Assembly: GCA_018267195.1 (NCBI GenBank)
Contig: JAFDYY010000003.1
Span: 1 to 46,685, forward strand
DNA: 46,685 bases
Source of the DNA: Bacteroidota bacterium
GTDB lineage: Bacteria > Bacteroidota > Bacteroidia > Cytophagales > Cyclobacteriaceae
Direction: 5' to 3'
The position numbers and the translations under genes are program-made. Shown in pieces: positions 16,820 to 24,923 of this stretch. Positions within the stretch are counted from its first letter, which is position 1. Every line of letters begins with the position of its first letter. A model generated the notes under the pieces. It was not told where the DNA came from, did no database searches, and was given only the letters and a program-made list of their open reading frames with translations.

Positions 16820-18409
16820 ATGAGATTTTTTGCAGCTGTACTCATTTGCGGAGTTGCTGCCTCATACGCACAAACTCCCGAAGTTCCGCATAAGATGCAT
16901 TTTGCAGGCATGTCGCTTACCATCCGCGATGATGCCAGACGCGAAATTCAGTTAGATGTAGATGCATTGGCGCGTCCCGGCCGCTACTTTGATATGAAGA
17001 TAGAGCGTGCCAAAACGTATTTCCCAATTATCGAAAAAATATTCACGGAAGAAAATCTGCCTTTAGATTTTAAATACCTCTGTTTGCAGGAAAGTGCCCT
17101 GGTACCCGATGCCGTGTCGGTTTCTAATGCCGTGGGCTTTTGGCAATTTAAAGATGTAACGGCCAAAGAAATGGGCATGAGGGTGGATGATGAAGTAGAT
17201 GAACGAATGAATATTGTTTCTGCCTCGCGCGGTGCTGCCCGCTACCTTAAACAAAACAACACCTATTTTAATAACTGGATATTGGCTTTGCAAGCCTACC
17301 AAATGGGGGCAGGGGGTGTGAGGCGTACGGTAGGTGATAAATACAATGGCGATAATCACATGCTAATCACTTCCGATACGTATTGGTACATAAAAAAATA
17401 CCTGGCACATAAAATTGCTTTCGAGAAGGCGATTCAGGGGGAGCCCAAACTGCGGTTAAATTTATATGAAACCTCAGGCAAAAGACTGACTCTATTAGCC
17501 GGTGAACTGCCTGTTGACGAAGCTCTTTTACAAGAATATAACAAATGGGCCAAGCGCGGCCTTGTGCCTGACGATAAGCGGTATGCGGTGGCAATTCCGG
17601 CCGGTACAGTTCTGGCCGATTTTAATAACCTAGTTATCAACTCTCCAAAAGCCTCTAAAGCAGTGCCTGTGGCAAAAGCCAATATAGTTTCTAACCAACG
17701 GCAGCGCATAAACGAGTTGGAAGCGATAGTGGCCGGCCAAGATGAAACTTTAATAAGTCTGGCATCGCGTGCGGGGATTGATATTTCCCGGTTTATTAGG
17801 GTAAACGACATAGCCATTGATCATGAGGTAAGAGTAGGCGAAGTTTATTTTACAGAGAAAAAAAAGAAAAAGAATGCCCGGGGTCTTTATAAATCAAAAA
17901 TGGGCGATGACCTGTGGGGGGTAAGCCAGCAATTTGGGGTCAGGCTAAAAAACCTGAAGAAGCTAAATCCTGATATTAATGAAGGCCTGATTCCGGCCGG
18001 CACATTAGTCAGGTTAGATTCAAAAAACCGAATAACAATAGAGAAGAATGTATCTCCGGCCCCAGAAACATTGCCCGTTGGCGATTCTGACTTAGTGGCC
18101 GAATTAAGCAATGAAAGTTTTACATGGTCGGCCCAAGCACAATCTACCCCTTTGGTAGCCTCCAAAACGATTGAGGAAAGGAAAAATAGTCCGACAAAAG
18201 ATTCACTTTTAAATCAGCCTCAAAACAATATTGTAACGAATGCCCCGGAAACTCAACCGCAGGCAATAGAATACATCGTGAAAAACTCAGACACATTGTA
18301 TAGTATTGCCCGGCAACATGGTGCCACCATTAAAGAATTGATGGATTGGAATAAGAAGACCACCTTATCTATTTCAGTAGGCGAAAAATTGAAAATCTTA
18401 AAAAGGTAA
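16820..18409 (+). CDS. MltD-like lytic transglycosylase with LysM repeats
   Basis: 529 residues with a signal peptide (MRFFAAVLICGVAASYAQ). The SLT catalytic domain spans about residues 55-175: catalytic E91 in LCLQESALVPDAVSVSNAVGFWQF and the ALQAYQMGAGGVRR motif near residue 155. Three LysM-like repeats follow: IVAGQDETLISLASRAGIDISRFIRVN (about 295-345), MGDDLWGVSQQFGVRLKNLKKLNP (about 360-400) and YIVKNSDTLYSIARQHGATIKELMDWN (about 487-529). It cleaves the glycan strand of peptidoglycan in the periplasm, with LysM anchoring it to the wall. The catalytic Glu is intact. A TACCTTTG box just upstream implies its own promoter. Confidence 0.92.
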   Translation: MRFFAAVLICGVAASYAQTPEVPHKMHFAGMSLTIRDDARREIQLDVDALARPGRYFDMKIERAKTYFPIIEKIFTEENLPLDFKYLCLQESALVPDAVSVSNAVGFWQFKDVTAKEMGMRVDDEVDERMNIVSASRGAARYLKQNNTYFNNWILALQAYQMGAGGVRRTVGDKYNGDNHMLITSDTYWYIKKYLAHKIAFEKAIQGEPKLRLNLYETSGKRLTLLAGELPVDEALLQEYNKWAKRGLVPDDKRYAVAIPAGTVLADFNNLVINSPKASKAVPVAKANIVSNQRQRINELEAIVAGQDETLISLASRAGIDISRFIRVNDIAIDHEVRVGEVYFTEKKKKKNARGLYKSKMGDDLWGVSQQFGVRLKNLKKLNPDINEGLIPAGTLVRLDSKNRITIEKNVSPAPETLPVGDSDLVAELSNESFTWSAQAQSTPLVASKTIEERKNSPTKDSLLNQPQNNIVTNAPETQPQAIEYIVKNSDTLYSIARQHGATIKELMDWNKKTTLSISVGEKLKILKR

Positions 18410-18456
18410 CCGCTGTTTTTTTACATTTTTCTAAAAATTCTTACTTATACCTGTTA

Positions 18457-18502
18457 TATTTTTGCGTGCCTAAGGGCATTTTAATAAAAAACGATATTTT
18501 TG
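18457..18502 (+). promoter_or_regulatory. Two TATTTTTG -7 elements upstream of the response regulator
   Basis: Perfect TAnnTTTG matches occur at 18457-18464 and 18495-18502, which would give transcripts with leaders of about 75 and 35 nt for the response-regulator gene at 18544. Neither has an obvious -33 TTG at the best spacing, so one or both may be chance in AT-rich DNA. Confidence 0.35.
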
Positions 18503-18543
18503 TTGCATCAAAATTCAGAAATAACGATTTATCTTAAAGTAAG

Positions 18544-18963
18544 ATGCTGACAGATGCTACGGTTAATGCGTTGGATGTGGTAATGCTGGTGGATGACAAT
18601 GACACTGATAACTTCATCAGCAAACGTATTATTGAAATTACCAAATTTGCCAACCACGTAGAGGTAAAAAGCTCAGGTAAAGGTGCGTTAGACTATCTTA
18701 AACAATATGAGAACGTGCCGGGGAGTTTACCCAGCATCATTTTCCTGGATATTAACATGCCAATTGTAGATGGATTTGTGTTTTTATATGAATTTGAAAA
18801 ATTTAATGAACTGGTACGTAATAAATGCAAAGTAATCATCCTCTCCAGTTCAGATAACAAACGTGATATTGATAAAATTGTAAACAACGATCACGTAATA
18901 AAATTTATTACCAAGCCGCTCACCGAAGTAGCGTTAGACGAGATCAAACTTGGTGGCATTTAA
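18544..18963 (+). CDS. Single-domain response regulator (CheY-like REC)
   Basis: 139 residues that form only a receiver domain. The acidic pair is D17-D18 (MLVDDNDTDNF), the phosphoacceptor D69 is in IIFLDINMPIVDG, the Ser switch lies in VIILSSSDNKRD near residue 101, and the invariant Lys is K124 in FITKPLT. No output domain follows, so it must act through protein contact, as CheY- or Rcp1-type regulators do. The FLDINMP form is common among stand-alone regulators that pair with hybrid or phytochrome-like kinases in Bacteroidota. No kinase is nearby, so the partner is unknown. Confidence 0.93.
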   Translation: MLTDATVNALDVVMLVDDNDTDNFISKRIIEITKFANHVEVKSSGKGALDYLKQYENVPGSLPSIIFLDINMPIVDGFVFLYEFEKFNELVRNKCKVIILSSSDNKRDIDKIVNNDHVIKFITKPLTEVALDEIKLGGI

Positions 18964-18987
18964 TTTCTCCTAATTCACGGCAGTTAT

Positions 18988-18995
18988 TATTTTTG
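18988..18995 (+). promoter_or_regulatory. -7 promoter element TATTTTTG of the DUF3078 gene
   Basis: A perfect TAnnTTTG box 25 nt before the ATG at 19021, consistent with a leader of about 19 nt. It starts in the short gap behind the response-regulator gene, so the DUF3078 gene can have its own transcript. Confidence 0.45.
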
Positions 18996-19020
18996 CGGAA
19001 TTAACTAAATCCAATTCCGT

Positions 19021-19935
19021 ATGAATCGCACGCTTTCTTTTTTTTTAATACTCATTTTCCTTTTCTCAGGCCAGCTCTTTGCCCAAATCGTTAAAATAGA
19101 TACCCTTACCAAGTGGAAAAAATCGTTTCGGTCCGGGTTTAATATGAACCAGGCTACCTTTTCATCGAACTGGAAAGCAGGGGGGGTTAACTCAATTGGC
19201 TTAACGGCATTCCTAAATTACAAAGCTAACTACAAAGGCGATCATAATTCGTGGGATAATGAGTTCGATTTTCAATACGGAATGATCAACAATCAGGGAT
19301 TAGGCTATCGAAAAACCCTCGATCGTATTTTTATAGACACTAAGTATGGCCATGCGCTAAACAAAAAATGGGATATGGCTCTTTCGGCCAATCTTTTGTC
19401 GCAGTTTGGTACCGGATACAAATACCTTAAATCGAAGGTGGGTTTAGACTCACTGGTAACATTGTCTGATTTTTTTGCCCCGGCCTTTGTTACTTCGGCT
19501 ATTGGCTTTGAGTACCACCCGGTTAAATATTTTAAACTGAGACTTTCACCCTTAGCTCCGCGGTTAACAGTAGTTAACAACGTAAGGCGGTTTATTAATA
19601 CCGATAACCCAACTCCGTACGGGATTAGTCCTGACCGTACCGCGCGCATGGAATGGCTGGCTTTTCAGATGCTGGCCGAGTTTGATAAAGATATTTTTAA
19701 GAATGTAAACCTGAAGTGGCGCTATATTATGTTTGCCAACTATCAACAAATGTCGCTCGATCAGCTTTATCATCGCCTCGACCTGAACCTGACAGCAAAG
19801 ATTGGTCGGTTTTTTAACTTCAACTTTGGTACTATTTTATTGTACGACCATAATCAAGATAACAATGTGCAAATAAGCCAGGCGTTTTCGATCGGTATGC
19901 TTTACACGTTTCAAAATTTTGCCGATAAAAAATAA
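19021..19935 (+). CDS. DUF3078 outer-membrane-type protein
   Basis: 304 residues, with a signal peptide (MNRTLSFFLILIFLFSGQLFAQ). The start of the mature protein, WKKSFRSGFNMNQATFSSNWKAGGVNSIGLTAFLNYKANY, followed by WDNEFDFQYGMINNQG, is the DUF3078 signature. The remainder consists of alternating strands that end in LYTFQNF, as expected for an outer-membrane barrel. Its function is unknown. The run of seven G (19180-19186) lies inside the conserved KAGGVNS segment. A strong terminator follows 23 nt after the stop. Confidence 0.88.
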   Translation: MNRTLSFFLILIFLFSGQLFAQIVKIDTLTKWKKSFRSGFNMNQATFSSNWKAGGVNSIGLTAFLNYKANYKGDHNSWDNEFDFQYGMINNQGLGYRKTLDRIFIDTKYGHALNKKWDMALSANLLSQFGTGYKYLKSKVGLDSLVTLSDFFAPAFVTSAIGFEYHPVKYFKLRLSPLAPRLTVVNNVRRFINTDNPTPYGISPDRTARMEWLAFQMLAEFDKDIFKNVNLKWRYIMFANYQQMSLDQLYHRLDLNLTAKIGRFFNFNFGTILLYDHNQDNNVQISQAFSIGMLYTFQNFADKK

Positions 19936-19958
19936 TTGACACAGTGCATAAACGAAAA

Positions 19959-19987
19959 ACAGAGGCTGCTAAGCCTCTGTTTTTTTA
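19959..19987 (+). terminator. Intrinsic terminator after the DUF3078 gene
   Basis: Perfect 8-bp stem ACAGAGGC / GCCTCTGT with a 6-nt loop, followed at once by a T-run (TTTTTTA). It closes the plus-strand run of genes before the minus-strand unit at 20031-20207. Confidence 0.9.
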
Positions 19988-20030
19988 TTTGTAGAGTTTC
20001 TTAATGACCATCACACATGAGTATAAAGAA

Positions 20031-20061
20031 AAAGGGAAGCGATCCTAGATTGCTTCCCTTT
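20031..20061 (-). terminator. Intrinsic terminator of the 21-residue Lys/Ala peptide gene
   Basis: Perfect 10-bp inverted repeat AAAGGGAAGC / GCTTCCCTTT with an 11-nt loop. Read on the minus strand it is followed by a T-rich tail (TTTTTCTTT counting the end of the stem). It lies 21 nt past the stop of the short gene. A second 7-bp hairpin (ATCAGCT-t-AGCTGAT, 20068-20082) sits between stop and terminator. Confidence 0.8.
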
Positions 20062-20081
20062 GTAAGTATCAGCTTAGCTGA

Positions 20082-20147
20082 TTACTTTTTCTTCTTAGCA
20101 GCTTTCTTTGCTTTCTTAGCTGCTTTCTTAGCTGGTTTTTTTGCCAT
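20082..20147 (-). CDS. 21-residue Lys/Ala-rich basic peptide, histone-tail-like
   Basis: The ORF runs from ATG at 20147 to TAA at 20082-20084. The product starts MAKKPAKKAAKK and contains 12 Lys, 7 Ala, 1 Pro and the initiator Met, with no other residue. It resembles the AKKA repeats in the tails of histone H1 and of bacterial H1-like proteins (Hc1/Hc2 type). Those proteins bind DNA or RNA through charge. The unit is complete: a promoter with both boxes at 20178-20207, a leader of about 24 nt, and an intrinsic terminator at 20031-20061. That, plus codon-level variation (AAA/AAG, GCA/GCT mixed), argues against a simple repeat. Too short for ordinary gene finders. Nucleoid binding is inference. 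Confidence 0.75.
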   Translation of the reverse strand: MAKKPAKKAAKKAKKAAKKKK

Positions 20148-20177
20148 AGCGTTTTAATATTTTGTTTAAAACTGATC

Positions 20178-20207
20178 GAAAGGTATAATAAAAAATTAAT
20201 CTGCAAA
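20178..20207 (-). promoter_or_regulatory. Promoter of the Lys/Ala peptide gene (TTTG-N18-TACCTTTC)
   Basis: On the minus strand a TTTG -33 element (20204-20207) is separated by 18 nt from TACCTTTC (20178-20185), one mismatch from TAnnTTTG. This is one of the few places in the window where both Bacteroidota promoter boxes are visible at good spacing. Upstream lie four A-tract repeats, a possible AT-rich enhancer. Confidence 0.65.
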
Positions 20208-20260
20208 AATTTTGAGCAAAAAATTTTCAGATGTCAAAAAATTTTCCACAAAAAAATTAT
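20204..20260. repeat. A-tract repeats of the form CAAAAA(A)TTTT
   Basis: Near-identical units at 20204-20213, 20217-20227 and 20235-20245, with a degenerate fourth from 20249 (CA8TTATT). They lie upstream of the Lys/Ala peptide promoter and downstream of murB. Runs of A followed by T bend DNA and can act as UP-like promoter elements; that role here is inference. Confidence 0.55.
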
Positions 20261-20295
20261 TCAATCATCAACTAAAAAAATCTTGAACCGAAGAA

Positions 20296-21309
20296 TTAAA
20301 AAATGTTCACTTCAGGGGTGAGTGTAATTGAAAATTTCTTTTGAACATCATCTGAAATATTTTTTGAAAGTGATAAAATTTCTTTCCCGCTCGCATCACC
20401 AAGATTTACTAATACTAATGCCTGATGCGCATGAACGCCTGCTTGCCCCAGCGTTTTTCCTTTCCATCCGCACTGTTCAATAAGCCAGCCGGCTGATAAC
20501 TTAACTAATTGATTGGCAGAAGGATAAGAAGGGATAGTAGGGTATCTATTTTTTAACTGATGAAACTGTTCTTCCGTGATCTCTGGGTTTTTAAAAAAAC
20601 TTCCGGCATTGCCAAGAGTGTGGTGATCCGGTAATTTTTCGCTGCGTATTTTTATCACCGCGTCACGGATGTGCAGAATGTTTTCAGCAGAAGCATTCAT
20701 CTGTTGAAGTGTATTAATGATAGCACCGTACGATGTGTTGAAACGATGGTTTTTTAGGGTCAACGTTAAAGTAACACTTGAGATAAAAAAATTTTTTTTT
20801 AAATCGTGTTTAAAGATGCTATCTCGATAGTTAAACTGACATTCACGATTAGTGAGGGTGTTTACATTGCCGCTGTGGAGATCTATGAACTCTACTTTTT
20901 CGATCACATCTTTTGCCTCCACACCATACGCACCGATGTTTTGAATAGGCGCAGCACCTACCGACCCGGGGATGAGAGCTAAATTTTCTATTCCACCCCA
21001 ATTATGATCGGTGCAGTATATCACTACATCATGCCATCGTTCGCCTGAATTGACTTGTAAGCTTATTTTTTCGTCTTTTTTGTTTTCAATATCAAAGCCT
21101 TTGATAGAATTGAGTATGACGAGCCCGTCAAAATCGTTTGTAAAGAGCACGTTGCTTCCCGCCCCTAGGATCAGATACTTTTCTTTTTTAAATACACCGG
21201 TTGAAATCAACTCTTGCAGTGCGGCAACCGATTTTACCTCGAAGAAGTATTTGGCCCGGCAATCAATACCAAAGGTATTATAGGGCTTGAGGCTCACGTT
21301 AGATTCCAT
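20296..21309 (-). CDS. murB: UDP-N-acetylenolpyruvoylglucosamine reductase MurB
   Basis: 337 residues from ATG 21309 (MESNVSLKPYNTFGIDCRAKYF); an ATG three codons upstream (21318) is the alternative. FAD-binding features are LILGAGSNVLFTNDFDGLVI and LALIPGSVGAAPIQNIGAYGVE. The catalytic Ser proton donor is in HTLGNAGSFFKNPEI (S237) and the terminal acidic residue is in TLTPEVNIF. It reduces UDP-GlcNAc-enolpyruvate to UDP-MurNAc with NADPH in peptidoglycan synthesis. At about 340 residues with a C-terminal S-F-F-K-N-P, it is the type I (E. coli-like) enzyme. It is divergent from the HMG-CoA-lyase-like gene. Confidence 0.95.
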   Translation of the reverse strand: MESNVSLKPYNTFGIDCRAKYFFEVKSVAALQELISTGVFKKEKYLILGAGSNVLFTNDFDGLVILNSIKGFDIENKKDEKISLQVNSGERWHDVVIYCTDHNWGGIENLALIPGSVGAAPIQNIGAYGVEAKDVIEKVEFIDLHSGNVNTLTNRECQFNYRDSIFKHDLKKNFFISSVTLTLTLKNHRFNTSYGAIINTLQQMNASAENILHIRDAVIKIRSEKLPDHHTLGNAGSFFKNPEITEEQFHQLKNRYPTIPSYPSANQLVKLSAGWLIEQCGWKGKTLGQAGVHAHQALVLVNLGDASGKEILSLSKNISDDVQKKFSITLTPEVNIF

Positions 21310-21469
21310 GAATATCATACTACGGTATTACAGGCTGCAAATTGAATTAAAATAGGGAATATGAAAAACAGATTTTATGGTGAATGCCATCATTGCTCGC
21401 AGTGCTTATTTTGGGGCTTATCTCACTCCCGATATTTTTATTCACAGCAAAAAGACTATACTTTTAACC

Positions 21470-22318
21470 ATGAAACTTATAGAATGCCCTCGCGATGCAA
21501 TGCAGGGATTGGAAAATTTTATTCCAACCGATAAAAAGGTGGCTTATATCCGGCAATTATTAAAAGTAGGATTCGATACAATCGATTTTGGCAGTTTTGT
21601 TTCGTCCAAGGCCATTCCGCAATTGCGCGATACAACTGAAGTACTGAAAAAACTTGATCTCTCTAATACAAAATCAAAACTGTTGGCGATTATAGCAAAT
21701 GAACGTGGAGCAGACGAGGCGTTGCAGTTTGATGAAATTACCTATCTCGGTTTTCCGCTATCTATTTCGGAAACATTTCAACAGCGCAATACCAATAAAT
21801 CGATTGCCCAGGCCATGGAGATAGTAAAAGCTATTCAGAGCAAGTGTATAAGCAGACAGAAAGAACTGGTCGTTTATCTAAGTATGGGTTTTGGTAATCC
21901 GTATGGCGATCCGTATGATGTGGGTATCGTAGAAGAATTTTCATCCCAGCTTTCCGGTTTAGGCATTGCCATTATTTCGCTGGCCGATACCATTGGTGTT
22001 TCTACATCCGACCAGATCATTTATTTATTCAAGACGTTAGTAGGCCGGTTCCCACAAATTGAGTTTGGAGCCCATTTGCATTCTACTCCGGCTACGGCAA
22101 TAGAAAAAATTGAGGCAGCATTTATTTCAGGATGCCACCGGTTTGATGGAGCGATTAAAGGATGGGGGGGGTGCCCCATGGCAGAAGATGAGTTGGTAGG
22201 TAACCTGGCAACAGAAACTATTTTGAGTTACTTATCGAACAAGCAAATGGCGCTCAACCTAAACCTGGAGGAATTTGCTGTGGCCATGGCTATGGCCGAT
22301 GAAATTTTTCTAAAGTAG
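21470..22318 (+). CDS. Hydroxymethylglutaryl-CoA lyase-like TIM-barrel enzyme
   Basis: 282 residues from ATG 21470 (MKLIECPRDAMQG); an upstream in-frame ATG at 21377 adds 31 residues that look non-coding. The N-terminal ECPRDAMQG corresponds to the E-x-x-PRDG-x-Q-N motif of HMG-CoA lyases. DFGSFVSSKAIPQLRDT and GFGNPYGDPYDVG fit the barrel, and FGAHLHSTP carries the metal-binding His pair. The C-terminal GWGGCPMAEDELVGN has the catalytic Cys. It should split HMG-CoA into acetoacetate and acetyl-CoA (leucine breakdown). The 8-base G run at 22164-22171 encodes part of the catalytic Cys loop. It converges with dprA, with 25 nt between stops. Confidence 0.85.
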   Translation: MKLIECPRDAMQGLENFIPTDKKVAYIRQLLKVGFDTIDFGSFVSSKAIPQLRDTTEVLKKLDLSNTKSKLLAIIANERGADEALQFDEITYLGFPLSISETFQQRNTNKSIAQAMEIVKAIQSKCISRQKELVVYLSMGFGNPYGDPYDVGIVEEFSSQLSGLGIAIISLADTIGVSTSDQIIYLFKTLVGRFPQIEFGAHLHSTPATAIEKIEAAFISGCHRFDGAIKGWGGCPMAEDELVGNLATETILSYLSNKQMALNLNLEEFAVAMAMADEIFLK

Positions 22319-22343
22319 TGGTTGGAATAAAGAATGAGTTGAA

Positions 22344-23456
22344 TCACTTCATTACAAGGATAAACTGTTTCCCCGGCAACGACTTTACCACATTGCCAAA
22401 CTCTAAGTTGAGCAGGAGCGAGGCAAGCAAACTGGGCGATATCCCGGATCGTACGGTCAATTCGTCAATCATCATCGGTGCTTTCTTATCGTATAGAATA
22501 GAAAGTATTTTTTGTTCATCTTCTGAATATGAACTAAAATCGTGTTTTACTTTTTTCTTTTTTGGAGAGGTATCGCCCACCGACCAATTCATCAAATATT
22601 CCAGATCGTGAATGGAAGTATAAATGGTGGCCTTATTGTTCCGGATCAGTTTATTACACCCTTCTGAATAGGTTTCGCCCAAGCTGCCCGGTACGGCAAA
22701 GACATCTTTATTATAGGTGTTGGCAATTTCGGCTGTAATCAATGCCCCGCCTTTTTCAGCGGCCTCTACTACAATGAGGGCATCGCACAACCCGGCAATG
22801 ATTCTGTTTCGGGCCGGAAAATGATGCGCATCGGGCTTGGTGCCAAAACCGTTTTCAGTTAGCAGAGCCCCGTTATGGATAATTTTTTTAGCGGTGTCTT
22901 TATGCGCAGAGGGGTAGATAACATCCATGCCGCTGCCCATTACGGCCAGCGTGGGCAATTCGCTTTTCAGGGCTTGTTTGTGTGCCTGTATATCTATGCC
23001 GTAGGCCAGTCCGCTCACAATAACAGCCTGATGGGGTTTTAAATCTTCCACAATTCTAGAAACCACTTCTTTCCCATATTCTGTAGCTTGCCGTGTACCA
23101 ACAATGGCCACCGATTTTTCAATGTTTAGATCCAGGGTGCCTTTGTAGTATAAAACAGATGGGGCGTCTTCAATTTCTTTTAGCCGGTGAGGATATTTTT
23201 TGTCGGTATAAAAAAGGATTTCGGTTTCTTCCTGTTCGGCTTTTGTTAATTCTTGTTCGGCTAAATGAAAAGAAGAACTTGCTTTGAGAGCTTCGGCTGT
23301 AGCCGGCCCGATGCCGGGTATTTTAAGCAGTTTTCCTTTGGGGGTTTTAAAAACAGCTTCGGCCGATCCGCAATAACTTATTAATTGTTTTACCAGATAA
23401 TCGCCTATGCCGGGGGTGAGGTGAAGGGCGAGGAATGAGAGCCTCTCTTGGTTCAT
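22344..23456 (-). CDS. dprA: DNA-processing protein DprA
   Basis: 370 residues with the expected three parts. An N-terminal HhH/SAM-like region (LTPGIGDYLVKQLI, KLLKIPGIGPATAEALKAS) is followed by the Rossmann-like DprA core: VAIVGTRQATEYGKEVV, VSGLAYGIDIQAHKQAL and FPARNRIIAGLCDALIVVEA. A C-terminal winged-helix domain ends the protein (ILSILYDKKAPMMIDELTVRSGISPSLLASLLLNLE). DprA loads RecA on incoming single-stranded DNA in natural transformation. It is broadly conserved even in species not known to be competent. It is the last gene of a minus-strand run behind the merR gene, 33 nt after that gene's stop. Confidence 0.95.
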   Translation of the reverse strand: MNQERLSFLALHLTPGIGDYLVKQLISYCGSAEAVFKTPKGKLLKIPGIGPATAEALKASSSFHLAEQELTKAEQEETEILFYTDKKYPHRLKEIEDAPSVLYYKGTLDLNIEKSVAIVGTRQATEYGKEVVSRIVEDLKPHQAVIVSGLAYGIDIQAHKQALKSELPTLAVMGSGMDVIYPSAHKDTAKKIIHNGALLTENGFGTKPDAHHFPARNRIIAGLCDALIVVEAAEKGGALITAEIANTYNKDVFAVPGSLGETYSEGCNKLIRNNKATIYTSIHDLEYLMNWSVGDTSPKKKKVKHDFSSYSEDEQKILSILYDKKAPMMIDELTVRSGISPSLLASLLLNLEFGNVVKSLPGKQFILVMK

Positions 23457-23489
23457 CAGGGTTACTAAATGAAAATAACCGGTTTCTTC

Positions 23490-23828
23490 TTACTGAAGTT
23501 TATCTCTTACTTCCACCAGAAACTGACGGATTCGCTTGAGTGACTCGTACATCTCCATTTTATCTTTTACGGCTTGGGCATCATTTTTCAGCATTTCTTT
23601 GGCGCCTTGCAGGGTAAAGCCTTTTTGTTTAACTAAATGATAAATGGTGCGGATGTTTTCAATGTCTTCTTTGGTGAATTGACGATTGCCCTTGCGGTTT
23701 TTTTTTGGCTGGATGATATCAAACTCAGACTCCCAAAAACGGATAAGCGATGGCGCCACGTTAAACTGTTCTGCTACTTCACCGATGGAATAGTAGAGTT
23801 TCTCTATTTCTTTTTCTTTGTACGCCAT
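23490..23828 (-). CDS. MerR-family transcriptional regulator
   Basis: 112 residues from ATG 23828 (MAYKEKEIEKLYYSIGEVAEQF). A longer in-frame start at 23954 adds 42 residues of unlikely sequence, so it is not used. The winged-helix DNA-binding region YYSIGEVAEQFNVAPSLIRFWESEFDIIQPKKNRKGNRQFTKEDIENIRTIY is complete. A short helical segment (KEMYESLKRIRQFLVEVRDKL-like end) follows in place of an effector domain, so ligand sensing is unlikely. The protein is of the short type common in Bacteroidota near dprA and M23 peptidase genes, as here. Its target is unknown. Confidence 0.9.
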   Translation of the reverse strand: MAYKEKEIEKLYYSIGEVAEQFNVAPSLIRFWESEFDIIQPKKNRKGNRQFTKEDIENIRTIYHLVKQKGFTLQGAKEMLKNDAQAVKDKMEMYESLKRIRQFLVEVRDKLQ

Positions 23829-23974
23829 GAAGTAGGTTAGGAGTGGTTCCGTATTTTTTCGAACCTGATGCAAAGTAATAATTCTTTTTTCTTCAAACAA
23901 TAAAATGGCTTTCCTAAAATAAAAACAATTCTGAGCACATTTACCAATACCCAATAGCCTGCTCCCTATTTTAT

Positions 23975-24922
23975 TTAACGCCCGGTTTTACTGTTGTGGG
24001 TGTGCTGAATGAGTTTGTTGTATTCCTCTTGTGTCAGGTCGGTGTGGAGAAATGAAATCGGATTGATGTATTTTCCGTTATAGATTACTTCGTAGTGGAG
24101 GTGGTTGTTGGTAGAGGTGCCGGTGCTTCCTACAAAACCAATAATCTGCCCGCGTTTTACATATTCACCCTTTTTTACATTATAGCGAGAAAGATGTGCA
24201 TATCGGGTTTCAAAACCATACCCATGGTTTATAAAAATGACATTGCCATATCCTGTGTTAGGTTCGGCAAAAACTACTTGCCCATCGGCAGAGGCATATA
24301 CAGGCGTGCCATAAGCTGCGGTCAGATCTAGACCGTTGTGTGGCCTTACGTAATTGAAGATAGGATGGAGGCGTAAACCAAAAATCGTGTTCAGCCGGAT
24401 AAGGTTGTGGTTGCTGATAGGCTGAATGGCCGGCCGCGAAGCCCGCTCGCGCTGTACTGCTTCCAGTTTTTCGCCCAGTTCCTGCATAGACTGTTGCTCA
24501 ATAGTAATACGGCCGCTTATTTTATTAGCCAACACGGCCGAATTTTTAATAATCGGATTACTGATTTGGTCACTCACCTTTTCATGACCACCCGTACCGG
24601 CATCGCGTATGCTTTGCGAAAGCGGCTCCAGTTCAAGAATGGTTCTGAAGTTATTGTCGTCCGTATCTTCTAGCTTGGCCAGGTCATCAGAAATTTTGTT
24701 AAGATGTTGCTGCAGGGTTTGCCATTCTAATTTCAGGGTTTCATTTTTTTCACGTTCAATACGCTCATCCAAAAAATCATATTGCGAATTATAGTAAAGT
24801 AAAATACCGGCTCCCAGTAAGAGAGAAACGCCCAAAAACTGAAATGTTCTCTTAAAGAATTGCTTTGGACTGACTACAACAGGCTCATAGCGACAAGTTT
24901 CTGAGTTGTAAGTATAACGCAT
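23975..24922 (-). CDS. M23-family peptidoglycan metallopeptidase (second of a tandem pair)
   Basis: 315 residues. A short cytoplasmic N-terminus (MRYTYNSETCRYEPV) is followed by one membrane span (about residues 32-46), a coiled coil (REKNETLKLEWQTLQQHLNKISDDLAKLE, about 55-90) and a C-terminal LytM domain. The zinc ligands are intact: HNGLD in VRPHNGLDLTAAYGTPV and HLHYE in TSTNNHLHYEVI, with YAHLSRYNVKKGEYVKRGQ between. It cuts peptide cross-links of peptidoglycan in the periplasm. The start lies 1 nt after the stop of the upstream paralogue, so the two are translated together. Confidence 0.92.
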   Translation of the reverse strand: MRYTYNSETCRYEPVVVSPKQFFKRTFQFLGVSLLLGAGILLYYNSQYDFLDERIEREKNETLKLEWQTLQQHLNKISDDLAKLEDTDDNNFRTILELEPLSQSIRDAGTGGHEKVSDQISNPIIKNSAVLANKISGRITIEQQSMQELGEKLEAVQRERASRPAIQPISNHNLIRLNTIFGLRLHPIFNYVRPHNGLDLTAAYGTPVYASADGQVVFAEPNTGYGNVIFINHGYGFETRYAHLSRYNVKKGEYVKRGQIIGFVGSTGTSTNNHLHYEVIYNGKYINPISFLHTDLTQEEYNKLIQHTHNSKTGR

Positions 24923-24923
24923 G

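Noticed and set aside
19180..19186. G7 run in the DUF3078 gene as a phase-variable tract
   Set aside because: It encodes the conserved KAGGVNS segment and is too short to favour slippage without further evidence.
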